64,000 nucleotides of DNA from Simmondsia chinensis (GCA_018398585.1 JAGTTD010000001.1:15316501-15380500), one strand, 5' to 3'; numbered from the stretch's first letter, positions 11,731-25,100 are shown. Numbers and translations are program-made. Notes: generated from the sequence alone by a model not told the origin.

Positions 11731-11972
11731 TCAAAGTCAAATGGGGCGAGCTCGGGTATAAGTGGGGACCCGCCCCATACCTGCCAATGGTTCATTTTGT
11801 ACTTAGTTAACCTTGAAGTTAAATATTACGTCTTTAAATTGAATAATCCAAATTAAATAAATAATATGAGCGGATATAGATAACCGTTTTGTATGCACAT
11901 TAGGGTAATGGGGCGGGTATGGGTACGGAGGAGGCACCCCGTACCCGCCATGCCCCATTGCCATCCCTTTGA
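11731..11972. mobile_element. GC-rich-ended MITE, copy B
   Basis: The left end TCAAAGTCAAATGGGGC matches the reverse complement of the right end (TCAAAGGGATGGCAATGGGGC, 11952-11972). This gives terminal inverted repeats that continue into the CGGGTA motifs. The interior repeats blocks of copy A, such as TTTTGTATGCACATTAGGG. It is about 240 bp with no coding capacity. Superfamily not resolved. Confidence 0.65.
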
Positions 11973-11979
11973 TAAGTTG

Positions 11980-12675
11980 AGATATAATTGGGCTAGTTTT
12001 AGATTAATTATTGTTATTTAATCTACAAATAATAATAATTATTGTTGTTTAATATACAAATTAATTGGGTGATCATTTTTTTTAAGAAAAAAGGAAATTA
12101 AAAAGGTAAATAAAAGGGATTGGGGTGTAAGATTAGAAAAAGAGAAATAAAAAAAAGGAAAAATCTAAAGAAAAAAGGGTTGGGGGTGGGGAGGGTTTTG
12201 GAGGAGGGAAACTCCTCTAAAACAATAAAGAAGATTAAGAGAATTTTATTTCCTCATGTTAGATAATCAGTACATCACATATAATTAATTCCTTGAATTT
12301 AATTTGAAAAGATGATTTGAGTTTAATAAAATAGTTGATGCTATTTTTTTAATCTTTTATAAAATAATCTCCTAACTTCATTTTTGTATAAAATTAGTAA
12401 GAAGAAAGTTTTTGTGTTTAATTTAAGTGTTAAATTTGATGTATATAAGTAATAATGGCAAGGTAAAATACTCAAAAACCCAAAAAAGTCGAGCCAAATA
12501 ATTGGGATAGCCAATTCAAAAATATCCTAATGGGTATTTTCGACTTGCTGACGTTTGGTTTGGATGCATATATCGTTTTTGAGAATTTTTCCAATATTTA
12601 AACAGATTTTCACTACACACACATATATATTATTTTAAATAAACCTTTAGCACTGTATTTAGAATAATTGGCCAT
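11980..12675. other. AT-rich stretch, no gene recognised
   Basis: Contains purine-rich tracts (12080-12240) and otherwise AT-rich sequence. I see no domain or structured repeat I can name. Confidence 0.45.
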
Positions 12676-15560
12676 GTCATCTTCTTCTTCTTCTTCTTCT
12701 TTTTTTTTTTTTTTTTTTGGTGCCAAGCGGCAGGCAAGAGGATCTCAATACTCATGTCAAAAAATATATACAATGTATCTCGAACTGCCGAATTTGAAAG
12801 ACTAAACCAAAAAAGCCTTCTCACAAAAATTTAACTTGCCCCATACATACCTTTGAATTTCCCTAATAGTACGATCTTGCCCTATACCCTACCTCAAATA
12901 TTATCACATTCCTCTCCCTCCAAATCATATAAACTGAAGATGTGAAACTTGCTTTCTTGAAATTTGATTCATTCATTCTGCTTCTGATCTTTGCCCGAAC
13001 CAATCGAGACAGCATTTCAAATTAGTTGTAAATTGAATACCACTCCAACAACACACATCTTTCCAAATTGCCTTCAAAATATAGACGAGAAGCGGAATCT
13101 TGGTCCTTCTAACATAAAATAAATTTGCTAGCTAGTTTGACACCTCTGATTTGTAATATATTGTCTGTCAATATACCATTAGAGGCAGCTAATTGGGCAG
13201 ACATAATTTGGGCCATATCGTACGTCCCCAATGTGATTTCTCTCTTTTCGGGTGTAATAGATCATAAGCTTTGCCAATAAAAAATATATCCTTTTGAACA
13301 CATGCACCAAGAAGCTGATCGGCTTCATGGTTTATACTTGCTCTCTCGGGAACCAAGTCTGGGCACTTCAATAAATTCTTCCAAACAAACAAATATGAAA
13401 GTTTGGCTTCAACTGACCAGTTATCTCAGGATTTCATATAAATTTCATGGATCCACCTTACCCACAAGGAATCTTTTTTCCCTTGAATGCTCCGCATGGC
13501 ACAAAATAGGAGAGCTAGATTTCAGGCCTCAATATGTTTTATTCTTAATCCTCCTTCATTAATGGGCCATAATAACCTATCCCAAGCCCGAGGTATAAAA
13601 GCTTGAGTTCTCATATCAGACCCACACCATAAAAAAGCAGAACATAGTCTTTACAATTCCTTCATAATTGCTCGAGAAAATAATAAAATATTATACCAAA
13701 AGGACATTATTCTAACCAAAATGGAATTTATCAGCTCTCTTCTACCGGCATAGTATAGCTTTTGGTGTTACCAACCAAGAATATGATTGCGGATTTTATC
13801 AAGTAACAGGCCAAACTGATCAACTCTTGGTCTCGAATCAAAAATCGGAATACCGAAGTATTTCAGCAGAAGTGTAACAAGGCCAAACCCCAAATCTTGC
13901 GTTATATAACCCTGTTTGGTCTCATCCGCCTCTAAGAAATAGATCCCACTTTTCAAATTGTTCGGGTTCCAGACTGCAGGATTTTGAAAAAATCAAGAAG
14001 CTCCTCCATATGGCATCACTGATTTCCTATCCCCTCTAGCAAATAGTAAGAAATCATTGTCAAAAATTAAGTGTGTAACCCCCAAATTTTTACACTTTGT
14101 GTGAAATTTATACATTTTATCCGAAACAATCCCCATCAACATCATCATCATCATCATCAAACCCCAGTGCCACACGGGCTTCCGCTTGCGTAGGGTCTGG
14201 GAGGGGTAGGATGTACGCAGCCTTACACCGTTAGGGTGAGACCCTGACGAGAGACTGTTTCCGAGGACCCCTAACCTGATAGTTGTTAAGTTCTAAAAAG
14301 ATACAGATCTAGGAGGGGTAGGATGTACGCAGCCTTACCCAATCAGTGTGAGACCCTGACGAGAGACTGTTTCCAAGGACCCCTAACCTGATAGTTGTTA
14401 AGTTCTAAAGAGATACGGATATATAGGATCACCTTGACAAAGTCAACGAGCACCTTGGAAGTAAACCACAAGTTCACCATTCAACTGAATTGAAAGCAAA
14501 TAGGTAGTAACACATTTACGAATCCATTCTACAAAATTCCTCCAAATATTAAGGCCATCAAGAAGCTCAAAAAGGAAGTCCCAGCTCACTGCATCATATG
14601 CTTATCTTATATAAATATTCAGAAAGCATTGTGTTATGAATTCTGTTAGAGTGCTTCGTAATCTCCTAGCCCAAAAAATATATTATCAAACAAAGATCGG
14701 CCTCAAAAAAATGCACCCTGTGCCAAGTCAATTAGTTTACCCAAGACTTCACATAATCCGCTTGCAATGATTTTAGTGACAAATTTGTATATCACATTAC
14801 AACATGCAATTGGTGTAGACTCCCCTATGATCTGCGGACTATCCACTTTTGGAATCAAACACAAAGTAGTAGAATTTAGGCTCTTTAGTAGCTTTCCTTT
14901 CTCAACGAAATCAAGAATTGCTTGTGGTATATCATTGCCTACAATATTCCAGCAGACTCGAAAGAACTTAGCAGGAAAATCATTAAGATCAAAATATTTT
15001 GAGATCATGATGGACCAAACCACATTTCTAACTTCCTCTGGTGTCACCGGGCTAATAAAAAATGTTGCATCTTCTTTATCAGTGCACTGATCCCTCTCGT
15101 AGCAAAGTCAAATCGACCGAGGGTTCTCTTGGAGCACTAGAACCTAGCAATCGGTTAAAATAGCTTAGAAAAACATATTATGGCTTCATGCCTCTCCGCC
15201 CGCGTACCCTTGTAGTCCATAATTGATCATACAACATTGCGTTTCCCTCGAGGCTTAATCCATGAGTGAAAATAGCTCGTATTCAGCTCAATCTGACTTA
15301 ATCTCCATTGTTAATTCTTAGCCGAGCAAATTTGTCTCACAAATGAACCTCTACCCTTAGTATCTTCACGGATTTGAAGAGAGTGTAAATTATATCGTGC
15401 TTGCGAGACCTTAAATTGGTCATGTTATCTTCATTATATATTAAAGTGTACGTTCCAATATAAATCACAAACAAGTTTTTCAGCCCGTGCTTTTCCTTTT
15501 TGTTGGAAATTAAGACTGGAGTGCACTAAGATCTTCCTAATAGCTTCACTTTCATCTAAG
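12676..15560 (-). pseudogene. L1-type LINE ORF2, decayed, with 3' poly(A)
   Basis: On minus, a broken L1 ORF2 is readable. RT lies at about 15047-14703 (MTPEEVRNVV, FFRVCWNIVGNDIPQAI, LCLIPKVDSP, CCNVIYKFVTKIIA). A second RT part at 14100-14010 reads KNLGVTHLIFDNDFLLF, with FDND where active enzymes have F-ADD. A KYFGIP block lies near 13860. The zf-RVT-like C-terminal region includes LLHPKREKSHWG near 13220. A T-run in the plus sequence at 12700-12718, preceded by (CTT)n, is the poly(A) end. Frames are broken at many points and an RTE fragment interrupts RT at 14134-14430. The 5' limit is uncertain and could extend to about 16190. Confidence 0.8.
14134..14430 (-). mobile_element. RTE LINE 3' fragment inserted in the L1 RT region
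   Basis: On minus this matches the RTE tail. It starts (plus coordinates) with a (CAT)n microsatellite, then CCCAGTGCC..GGGCTTCCGC..GGGTCTGGGAGGGG, ACGCAGCCTTAC and GACTGTTTCCGAGGACCCC. A 112-bp block is duplicated in tandem (14201-14312 and 14313-14424). I did not find a convincing target duplication. Confidence 0.8.
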
Positions 15561-16200
15561 CTGCACCACTTGATCAACATTGAGTAACAACAATGTTAGG
15601 TCCATACACTAGCTCCCAAAATACTGATGCCAGTTTGAGCAAGCGTTCCCATATTCTAGTATTCTTCGCCTTGTTATTCAGGCATTATAATAGTGCATCA
15701 CCAACAACAACACAATGAAGGAAATTATTGATCCAAATCTTCATTACCCATAATTTGGGTGACATAAAGCCCAATTGACGTGCTATCATGGTCAAGAAAA
15801 TTGCTGCAGAGCCAAGGTGCATGCCTCTTCTTCCGCTTTGTTTTAACACTTCTTAATGGAAGCTTACCTAATCTTCTTGGAATTTTTGATTTAAAGTTTC
15901 TACTCAACAATTTTTCAATCTTGGTCCCTTTTCTTCGTTTATTAGGCAATTTTGTGTTTTGCTTCGAGATGGATTATGATTTTAGAGGTTTTCAACATGG
16001 AATTGCACTCTTGATTGAGTAAAGAGAAAAGAATCTCGGACATCTTCTAACCTGACTTCTAGGGTTTACTCCACTAAAATTGGGAAAATCAATTTTAAGT
16101 TTTGGTAGGGAGCCAGTAACTCTAAAAGGGCCACAAGTTTGATTATTTTCACCATTTTTAGAAAATGTCCCCAAGATCGGGGCCTTACCCACATTAATTT
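15561..16200 (-). other. Possible remnant of the L1 5' part; unassigned
   Basis: Two short minus frames (15725-15949, 15992-16192) rich in basic residues are present. They could be ORF1 or linker sequence of the adjoining L1, but I recognise no domain. No other gene seen. Confidence 0.35.
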
Positions 16201-16849
16201 TCTGAACATTTTGCCTGAGGGCCTGTTTGGGATTGCTTATTCTGGAAAGATAAATGATTTTTTTTGGAATTTGAGGGGTGCTTGGGAAACATCAAAAAGC
16301 GCTTTTTATTAAAAGTAGAAGTTGTTTTTCACTTTTTAAGCAGAAGCAGAAATTTGGTACTTCTGATTTTAACTAGAAGCAGAATCAAAAACTTAGAATT
16401 TTTAGACAAAAATACCTTTACTCAAATATTAAAACGAAAGATAGAAAGAACTGGAGATGAGAAAGGATTAGAGTATTGAGATGAGAAAGAATTAGAAGAA
16501 TTGGGAAGCGAGAGAGAAAGAGGGAGAGATTAAAGAAAGATGACAATATTATTTCATTAATTTTGGATAATTGCCAATTACAAACTCTATTCCCATTTAT
16601 AGCACAAAAAAAAAAAAAAAAAAAAAAAGGGCAATCTAACAATTATAATATCTCTAACTAATCCTAACAATTATAACATCTCTAGCTAACTATTGTTTGT
16701 TTTATCAACCAATTAATTCTTCAAACTATATGTAACTATAAATTTGACTATTACATTTAGCTATTCAGTTACAAGTACAATATCAATCTTGACATGTTTC
16801 CCTTGTTTATGTGAAGTTCTTCACCTTATAATGTGGAGTTGTTTTAAGT
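16200..16849. other. Possible hAT/MITE end and AT-rich sequence
   Basis: GGGCCTGTTTGGGATTGCTT at 16220-16239 has the look of a hAT- or Harbinger-type terminal repeat, followed by AAAAAGCGC and AGAAGCAGAA repeats typical of such MITEs. I found no matching right end. A poly(A) tract lies at about 16606-16627. The rest is unassigned. Confidence 0.35.
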
Positions 16850-16886
16850 CATCAGTTACATATTGGGTCATATGCAAAGGTTTAAA

Positions 16887-17605
16887 ACCGCAACAAATGG
16901 GATAAAACCACTGCATTAAATCTAATATAGCGGTTCATAAACCATTGCATACGCGTCCGTGGCATTAGCCTTTTGCAACGGTTTTTCTTACTATAGTTGT
17001 GGATAATAACCGTTGCATTTGGGTAGCTAATGCAACAGTTATTTGACCTATGCAACGGTTATTGGAAACCTAATGCATCGGTTATTTGACTTATTGCAAC
17101 GGTTAATGGAAGCCTAATGCGACGGTTACTTTGATCTATAGTAGCAGTTTATGGGACATCTAATGCAGTGGTTATATGTACCTATAGTAGCGGTTTATTA
17201 GATACGTAATGCAACGGTTATTTTCACCTAATGCAGTGGTTTACTGATGATATAATGCAGCGGTTATATGTATCCATAGCAGTGATTTTTGAGATATGTA
17301 ATGCAACGGTTATTTTCACCTAATGCAGTGGTTTATAATGATCTAATGCAACAGTTATTTTAACCTAATGCAACGATTTGTTATGAGCTAATGCAACGGT
17401 TATTTTCACCTAATGCAGTGGCTTATAATGAGCTATTGCAATGGTTATTTTCACCTAATGCAGTGGTTTATGATGACCTAATGCAGCGGTTTTTTCGTCC
17501 TATAGCAGCGGTTTATAGATACCTAATGCAACGGTTATACTATTTTTTGTAGCGATTTATTGATGAACTAATGCAGCAAGGTATTTTGCAACGGTTATAT
17601 ATTTT
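16887..17605 (+). repeat. Left subterminal repeat array of the CACTA element
   Basis: More than twenty diverged direct copies of a motif close to TAATGCAACGGTTAT, often paired with CACCTAATGCAGTGGTTTA, lie in about 720 bp. Subterminal arrays of this kind are binding sites for the TNPA-type protein in En/Spm. The right end has fewer copies (28872-29133). Confidence 0.85.
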
Positions 17606-18799
17606 TCACCTAATCCATAAGCATACCTTAACACACCCATACATTCAAAAGATCTTGCTCGACATCAAAACTAATAATAATCCAAATACAAATTACATAG
17701 TTGATAATCAAAAGGAACCACTGAATCAAATACATAGCTGCTAATCACAAAAGTCTAGACCTTAAAATATATCAAGCTTTACATATTAAAGCCAAAAAAG
17801 TCCTACACCCACAAAAGTCTATAACCACCAAGTCAATATAAAAAAAACACAATTTACATTCAACCACATCAAGTACATTGTTCATTACCATAAACTCCAC
17901 ACTATGTTCCTTCATTGGCCGCATTTCCATCAACATTATCGGGATCCTCAGCACCCTGACACCAAAAACATATAAAATGAGCATAAGTAGCAATATTAGA
18001 GTCTTATACAACAAGAGAGATGTGGGAACAGATGATTTCTTTAGTTTTACATGAAGAATCATTGAGAGATATGATCATTTTTGAGTTAAAAATAGAACTA
18101 AAGCACTAATATACCTCATTTGCAGCACCTGATGAAGAAGCAACATTTCGAGTAGTACTACGACCATTTCCAGGTGATCTTTCTACCAAGGTTTGAAGTA
18201 CATGGGGATCAAGATTGCTTAAACTTGGGATTACTAAGGCAAGTCTAGAGACCAGCTCCTGCATAACTTCTTTCGTCAGTTCAGCTTTACTGTTAGCCTT
18301 CATGGACTCCATAACCCCTTTTGGAACTTGAACTCCACCCACTTGAACCTTCTCTTGAAGATCTCTCTGGGTAACACCCCTCTCAAATAGACGGATACGA
18401 CCCGAATGCTTATCACCCATTACTTCATCAAATGCATCTGTACTTTGGCTATTTGATCCTCCCTTAGAATCAATCTTGGATTGATGTTTCTCAACTTCTT
18501 TCTACATCAAAGAAATGAAGCAAAAAGTTATACCTTATTTATAATGTCATGCCATAAACCAACTCAATATTAAATCACTTAAATGAATTTAGAAAAATTC
18601 AGGGCCAATAAAGTTAATAACTCTATTTAATTTATATTACTTAAATGTATGTTATGTTTTTTCACTTAAATCACTTAAAAAAATCCCCCCACTCTAAAAA
18701 CTTCCTTATCCATAAATGCACTAGAGTTCAAGGGTGACAATCAGGTATCAAGAAAAAAATAATACAATAAGGAAACACCGATTTAGAGCTATTGTTGAA

Positions 18800-19260
18800 T
18801 TGATCTGAAGTTCAGCACATTAAATGTTAAGTCAAGAATGGTGGTTAAGTCAATCAAATGTTAGTTGCTTTAAGTGCTAATATTATGTTATGATTATAGA
18901 TATTATTCTAATAGTATAAGTCTTGAGTATGTCATGCAATAAAGGATGTTTAGCTATTAGATGCTATAAGGTGTTGTTAGGATGATGTTTAGTAGCTTTG
19001 GTTCCGAGTTCTATGTATCTTGGTTATGTTAAAATTAGTATAAGTAGGATGAATTGTATTGTAATAAATGTTGAATGATAATGAATTGATTCCAAGTTCT
19101 CTCAAGTTTCTCTCTACATATTTTCTTCAACTCTCAACTTCTTCTCTCAATCTTTATTTCTTATCTTCAACAATGTACTTGAATCTCATCTCTAATCCTC
19201 AATCCTCAATTGATTCCTTTTTTGTTGTTAAGAAAATCAAAAATGGTAGTTTAGAGTATC
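18800..19260 (+). repeat. CT-rich LTR-like repeat, copy 1 (diverged)
   Basis: Shares the order seen in the other copies: TTAGTATAAGTAGGATG, a TTGTAAT motif, GAATGATAATGAATTGATTCC, then a long CT-rich tract of CTTCTCTCAA type. The terminal hairpin seen in other copies is not clear here. It lies in an intron of the TNPA-like gene. Confidence 0.5.
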
Positions 19261-21189
19261 ATAAAACCCCATATATGCCTATTTTGGGTAGGAGACAATT
19301 GATCAAATTTTTTTAGTATGAAAGATTAAATATACTAGGTCTTAGAAAAAAAAAATGTAGGACATTGTATGTCCTTTTCATTAGAAAAAGTGACACACAA
19401 ATGATCGAATGTTACTCAAAACACGATCCAGTACGCCAAATATTACGTATGGAGTGGGCACTTGACGCATCATTAGTTTGAGGCATCAAATTTTTTCAAT
19501 AACAATAGTAAGTTACTCGAAATACCACATGTTACTTTTCCTACATGAAAAGTAACGCACAAATGATTGAATGTTATCTAAAACATCTACTACCCAATAT
19601 CCTAAAACAAACTCATTACACCATGCTTCAAAATAGCCACATGGGTTGTAGATAACTCGTCAAAATTTTCTAATTCAAAATATCAAACACGCCAGCAATC
19701 AAGCTAGTCCTACCATCATCATCAAATCCATCTCACATAAATCCAATTTCATTGCTTCAATCTTATCACCAATTGATAAATGTATATGAAAATGCCTTCA
19801 TACTCTTTATACCTTATGCAAATAGTAAAAGCAAATTAAAACTTACAATTTTTGCGATTGTAGGCTGCATAGGATCTTTATACTTTTTCATAGGGTTCCT
19901 CTTCTATGTCTCAATGAATAATTTACTCCGCGACGGTTTCTGTTTGGATGTTCTTGTGTCTGTAAAAAGGGTAAGAGTTGAATACATCAATAAATTAAAA
20001 ACAAAAGCAATTACAAAAATTAGATGCAAGAAATAAACATGAATATATATATATATCAAAAAGAAAATGAATCACCAATCAGCACGTGACCCTTGCAAAA
20101 CCTTTCTTTCTGGCAGTGTGCATGTACTTTTATTTCTTCCGATTTCGAGTGTTGATTTCAGCAATTCTCTAAATTTATACGTACTGTGAGTATAATTATC
20201 AACACATACAATAACATATGCAATGCAATGTACATATTCATGCCACACACCTTGGTAGTAGAGGAGTTCCAATATCTAAATAAATCTTTCAATTGATTAT
20301 CAGAAATGGATGCTGGTCGATTTGTCCAACGAGTGGCATTGTTTGCAAATTTGGTGAAGTGATGCTGTTTCACTTCACATTTAAAAGACTTCCATGCCGA
20401 GTTCACAGTCGACATAACCCATTTCCTACCTTGCGAGGGGATTATGTACTTCTTTTGCAATCATAATGAAACATCTTAGAGAAGTAAAAGAAAGCATAAA
20501 AGTAGGATATAATTGTAATTTGAAATAACCATACCGTTACATACTCCCATATCTTCTCCTTCGGCACTTTTCTCCAATTGAAAAAAATTAGAGGTGCAAT
20601 GGTCGGGTCCTGGCCTAAGGTGCCCAAGAAGCTGCTGAACTCATCTAATGTTTTGTCATATGGACCAATTGGTTGATTGTGCTCATTTAGAAAGATAGGT
20701 ACACAATTTTCCAGTGTTCTACTGTGTACATGCTTCATCATGGTTCTCCCTCTGTGCTTCTTTACTGGAGTAGAAGATTTGAACACAGACGAAGAAAGTT
20801 ACAAAATACATATAGTCATGTACAACAACATTCGCTTAAAAACCTATCACATAACTGATTCTAAATTTTATTAGTACTACCTTTGACTTTATTATTCTTT
20901 GGATGGCCTTGATCGCTGCTATGTGAGGATGTGTGTTCAGGCCTACCACGCTTTTGTGATGAAGATCTGCTTGCTTGTTCGTTTAGGGCATCCGCTGGTC
21001 TCTCTGATGGGATTGATCCTGAGAAAACATAATGTTATGATTGTGATGTGAGAGTCTAGTAGTAGTAAGACATATGCAATATTTTTCTATAATGCTCACG
21101 TTGATGATCCCATTTTGCTCATTTCTAGCTGAATTTCAAATGTTTTTCAGAAGTAATAAGAGTCCTTCAAGTCTCAATCCTCTCTAATA

Positions 21190-21444
21190 AGATTCTTGGT
21201 TATGTTAGAATTAGTACAAGTAGGATGATATGCATTGTAATGTCATAATGTTGATGATTGATATTGAACTTTCTCCCTAGATTTCTCTATCTCTCAACTC
21301 TTCTCCACTTCTAGTCTCTTCTTCTCATATCTATTTTCTTCTAGTCTCATCTATCTCATCTTATTCTTCCAATTCTCTTCAATTTCAATATAGAATCATA
21401 AAAAATGTAGGTTATGATTCAAGATTGGCTTCAATCATAACACA
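21190..21444 (+). repeat. CT-rich LTR-like repeat, copy 2
   Basis: Contains ACAAGTAGGATGATATGC, a CT-rich tract with TAGTCTCATCTATCTCATCT, TTCAATTTCAATATAGAATC and the end GGTTATGATTCAAG..CTTCAATCATAACACA. Very close to copy 4 (26410-26724). It sits in an intron of the TNPA-like gene. Confidence 0.65.
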
Positions 21445-22161
21445 TAACAAGATTCAACCAAAGGATACCTAAGATTGAATTATGAAAGATAAATGGCAAA
21501 AAGTGATATACCTAACGTATTAGCAGTGCTACAAGCCTTGTCCAGCAATGAGTCTAGATGTCTCTGCATGTATTTAGCTCTCTTACTTCTTTCCGATGGC
21601 GTTATGAAATCATTGAGTAAGGACCTCCTCAGATCTTGTGCCACTACAGGATCTTGGCCTTGTGAAGGAAGGCACACCCGATCATCTTCCTCATCGCTCT
21701 CGATAAATCCATCATCATCATCCAGGTCATCATTTCGCGTGCACTCCTCGTTTGAGAAGTCATCTTCTTCTTTATTCTCAATATGTTGAAGCTCGTTCCT
21801 TTGTTGTTGCTCAAAGTTTTCTCTCTTATGTTGTTACTTTTTTCTTAATGTTGTTGCTATGGACCCAGGTGTACAAAAATTTGGTTCATGTGATGTACTT
21901 TTATGAGAAGTTTGCTTCTTTCCTTTCATCTTTTATACCCTAAAACATTAAAAAAAAAAAAAAAAAAGAGAGAGAATAATTAGAATCATTAAAAATAACA
22001 GAACTAAGGCAACATGTCCACCAATAAGTTGCATTGTTGCTATGTAGAAGTAATAAAAAACACATAAATATTTAAACAGTAACATGACAAACTAGCGAAA
22101 AACAATCAACAGATCAAACAACAAATGCTCACCAGTTAAAACACATAAATAGTTAAACAGA

Positions 22162-25100
22162 TTATACGTAATCCCAGTCCGTATTATCATAATCCGAGTC
22201 ATCTCCTTCATCCTCCTCTTCTTCATCCTCATCCTCATCCTCCTCTTCTTCACTTTCATCATCCTCTTCCTCCTCTTGCTCATCTTTCATAAGTAAACTG
22301 TCCAATATGTTTGTCATTTCAATGGCAATTTCAGGAACATCATCTTTAGCCAAACTAACTTCATCATGACTAGAATGCATTTTGGAATCATGTACATCTA
22401 AATCAGAAGGGTCTTGAACATTGGTCTCTATCCCTGAAGCAATATCATAGAGCTCTCTTGGAACATACTTGATAACATAGTGCACAAATTCATTAACACG
22501 GTCCTGGACATAGTATACTTGTTGCACTTGAGATGGTAAAACATATGGTTCATCCCTGGACCACAACTTATTGAAATTAACACAAGTAAGCCCATGTTCA
22601 TCATTCTCTATCTGGTACCAGTCACACCGAAATAGTACAACACTGAATTGAGCATAATAATCTATTTCAATGAATTCCTGTACTGGTTTATAGTCAGTTA
22701 TCGTATCGGTAACAGGTTTACTATCCCTAGAACTAGAAAAACTTGAGGTCAAAGCAGCGAGGCTGACTCCACTATTTTGAGTTTTGAATCTTGCATCACG
22801 CTCTGTAGTATGGAACCTATACCCATTGATGAAACAGCCACTATATCTCTTTGCCACTAGATTCGGATCATCACCGAAATACCGAATGTAGCTTGGTACC
22901 ATATCCTTTTACCCTATCTTTGAACAATGATTTGAAATCATTACTGTGTGCTTGAGCTTGACTCCATTTAGTGGTTTTGGATCTTCAATTCTTTTGGTTA
23001 TGTACCAGCTGATAGTGCTCACTGCATAAATAAGGTATTTTACAATTATTTTACATAATTGACGGCCATATGGTTATAAGAAAAATTTTGAAACTACTGG
23101 TTTAGATTATCTAACCTAATGTACTTCTCAACCAATTCATCGCCAGAATTGAATAAGGCACATTTGTGTGCCATATTACGAACACGAGCTTCTAAAATGA
23201 TTGATTTACCTTTTCCTCTCTTCTTTCCCCCAACAGGATGGCCCACACTTGGGAAAATAGGCAATGAAGCATCATCATTAGATGTCATCTCAAACTCTCC
23301 AGATTTCTTGTTAAATTTGGTCGTAGCCCTATTGCTCATGTACCTCGAGCAAAAGATCAAACATTCATCAGCAAAGTAACCCTCTGCTATGGAGCCTTCT
23401 GGCCTACATTTGTTACGTACATATGAATTCAAATTGCCAAGTTATCTCTCTGCACTAAACATCCACTAACAATGAACAGGTCCACCGAGCCGTATTTCAT
23501 TCACCAAATGTATGGGTAAATGCACCATCATGTCAATGAAAGCTGGTAAAAAGAATATTTCAAATTCACATAATATCTCCCTTATCTTTTTCTCCATATG
23601 ATCAAGATTTTTTGACTTTATAACTTTGTTGCATAGGCCCCTAAAGAAAGCAGCCAATCTCATGATGGAAAGTGCAATGGGTTTTCGCAATGACTTTCTC
23701 ATTGCAACCTGAAGCAGATCCTGCATAATTACATGAGCATCATGACTCTTATATCCCGAAATCTTCCTACCATCAAGCTCCACACATCGTCCTATGTTTG
23801 ATGCATAACCATATGGCAATTTCACATATTTCAGTACAGAGCAAAACATGTCTTTCTCCTTTGTTGTCATTGAGTAGCAAGTAGGGTTGAACATCACATG
23901 CCGACCATCTATAGAAATCTTTGGTTGAAGCTCACTTTTTATCCCCATTTGTTGGAGGTCAAATCGAGCATTGGGATGATCCTTTGTCTTTCCAGGAATG
24001 TTTGACAAGGTGCCAATTATGCTATCGGTGCTATTTTTCTCAATGCGCAAGACATCTAGATTGTGAGGAATGGAACTGTGCTCCCAATATGGAAAATCAA
24101 AGAAAATGGATCTTTTCTTCCAAGGGCTAGTTACACTTTGTTGTTTCTGATGATGGTAGCGCTTCACCTTCTTATTTTTTTTTCACCGTCTTATTCTTCT
24201 TTTTACTGGTTTTTGGTGCTTGATTCTTCTTGCCGTACACACGATTCAAAGTAGACGTTTCCTCTAAAACTGCACTTCCTCCCAACACAATAGGTGCTAT
24301 TCCATGCTCTGATTTGCCATTAAATATCGTTGTGTTACTTCTCCACGGATGGTTTTGCTCCAAAAACCTTCGATGCCCCTGAAAGCCAACTTTTTTACTA
24401 TGAGGCAACCATTAGGAAGAAGTGTTGTAATTGCAACAAGGGCATGCTAAGTACCCTTTTGTAGACCACCCGGACAACATTGCATAAGCTGGAAAGTCGT
24501 TAATGGTCCACATCAAAGCAGCATACATTTGGAAGGATTGTTTACCATATGTGTCATAAGTTTTCAAACCATCCTTCCATAGATCTTTTAATTCATCAAT
24601 CAATGGTTGCAGATACACATCAATATCATTTCCAGGGGATTTCGGACCTTGAATAAGCAACGACAAAATGAAATATTCATCCTTCATACAGATCCATGGA
24701 GGCATATTATAGTTTACCAATATTACTGGCCCTGTGCTGCAGCGAATACTCATTGTTCGAAATGGATTGAACCCATCACTCACCAATCCCAGCCTAACAT
24801 TACGAGGCTCTACTGCAAATTTCGGATGTAAAGAATCAAAGTCCTTCCATGCTTTTCCATCCGCCGGATGTCTTAAATTTCCATATTTAATGCGCTCATT
24901 GTGATGCCATTGCATGATCTCGGCCGTTTTTGCACAGAGATACAACCTTTGAAGCCTATGCTTTATAGGGAAATGCCACAAAACCTTGGCAGGAAACTTA
25001 CGAGGGTTTGTAGCTTCACGGTTATTCTCTTTGCCTAACACCTTCTCCTCTTCTTTTCACCTAGAAGCACCACAAACATAACAAGATGTAGCCTCTTCAT

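Larger units (their letters stand above)
17902..21830 (-). pseudogene. CACTA second gene (TNPA-like, Transposase_24 family), multi-exon, damaged
   Basis: Exon-like pieces run right to left on minus. About 21830-21480: acidic DDDDGFIESDEEDD, then a helical part with SERSKRAKYMQRHLDSLLD. About 21017-20885: Ser-rich, QKRGRPEHTSSH. 20786-20442: VPIFLNEHNQPIGPYDKT and FFNWRKVPKEKIWEYV. 20430-20255: GRKWVMSTVNSAWKSFKCEVK and LKDLFRYWNSS. About 19965-19845: PSRSKLFIET followed by a TAG. 18500-18107: MGDKHSGRIRLFERGVTQRDL. About 17957-17902: EDPDNVDGNAANEGT then stop. The EHNQPIGPY..WKVP..W block is the plant transposon Transposase_24 signature. Such proteins bind the subterminal repeats. Intron positions are inferred from AG/GT-like borders only. 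A CT-rich repeat sits in the intron at about 21190-21444. Confidence 0.72.

Noticed and set aside
22092..22283. Lys/Arg/Met-rich minus frame
   Set aside because: It is the shifted-frame shadow of the D/E-rich tail of TNP2.
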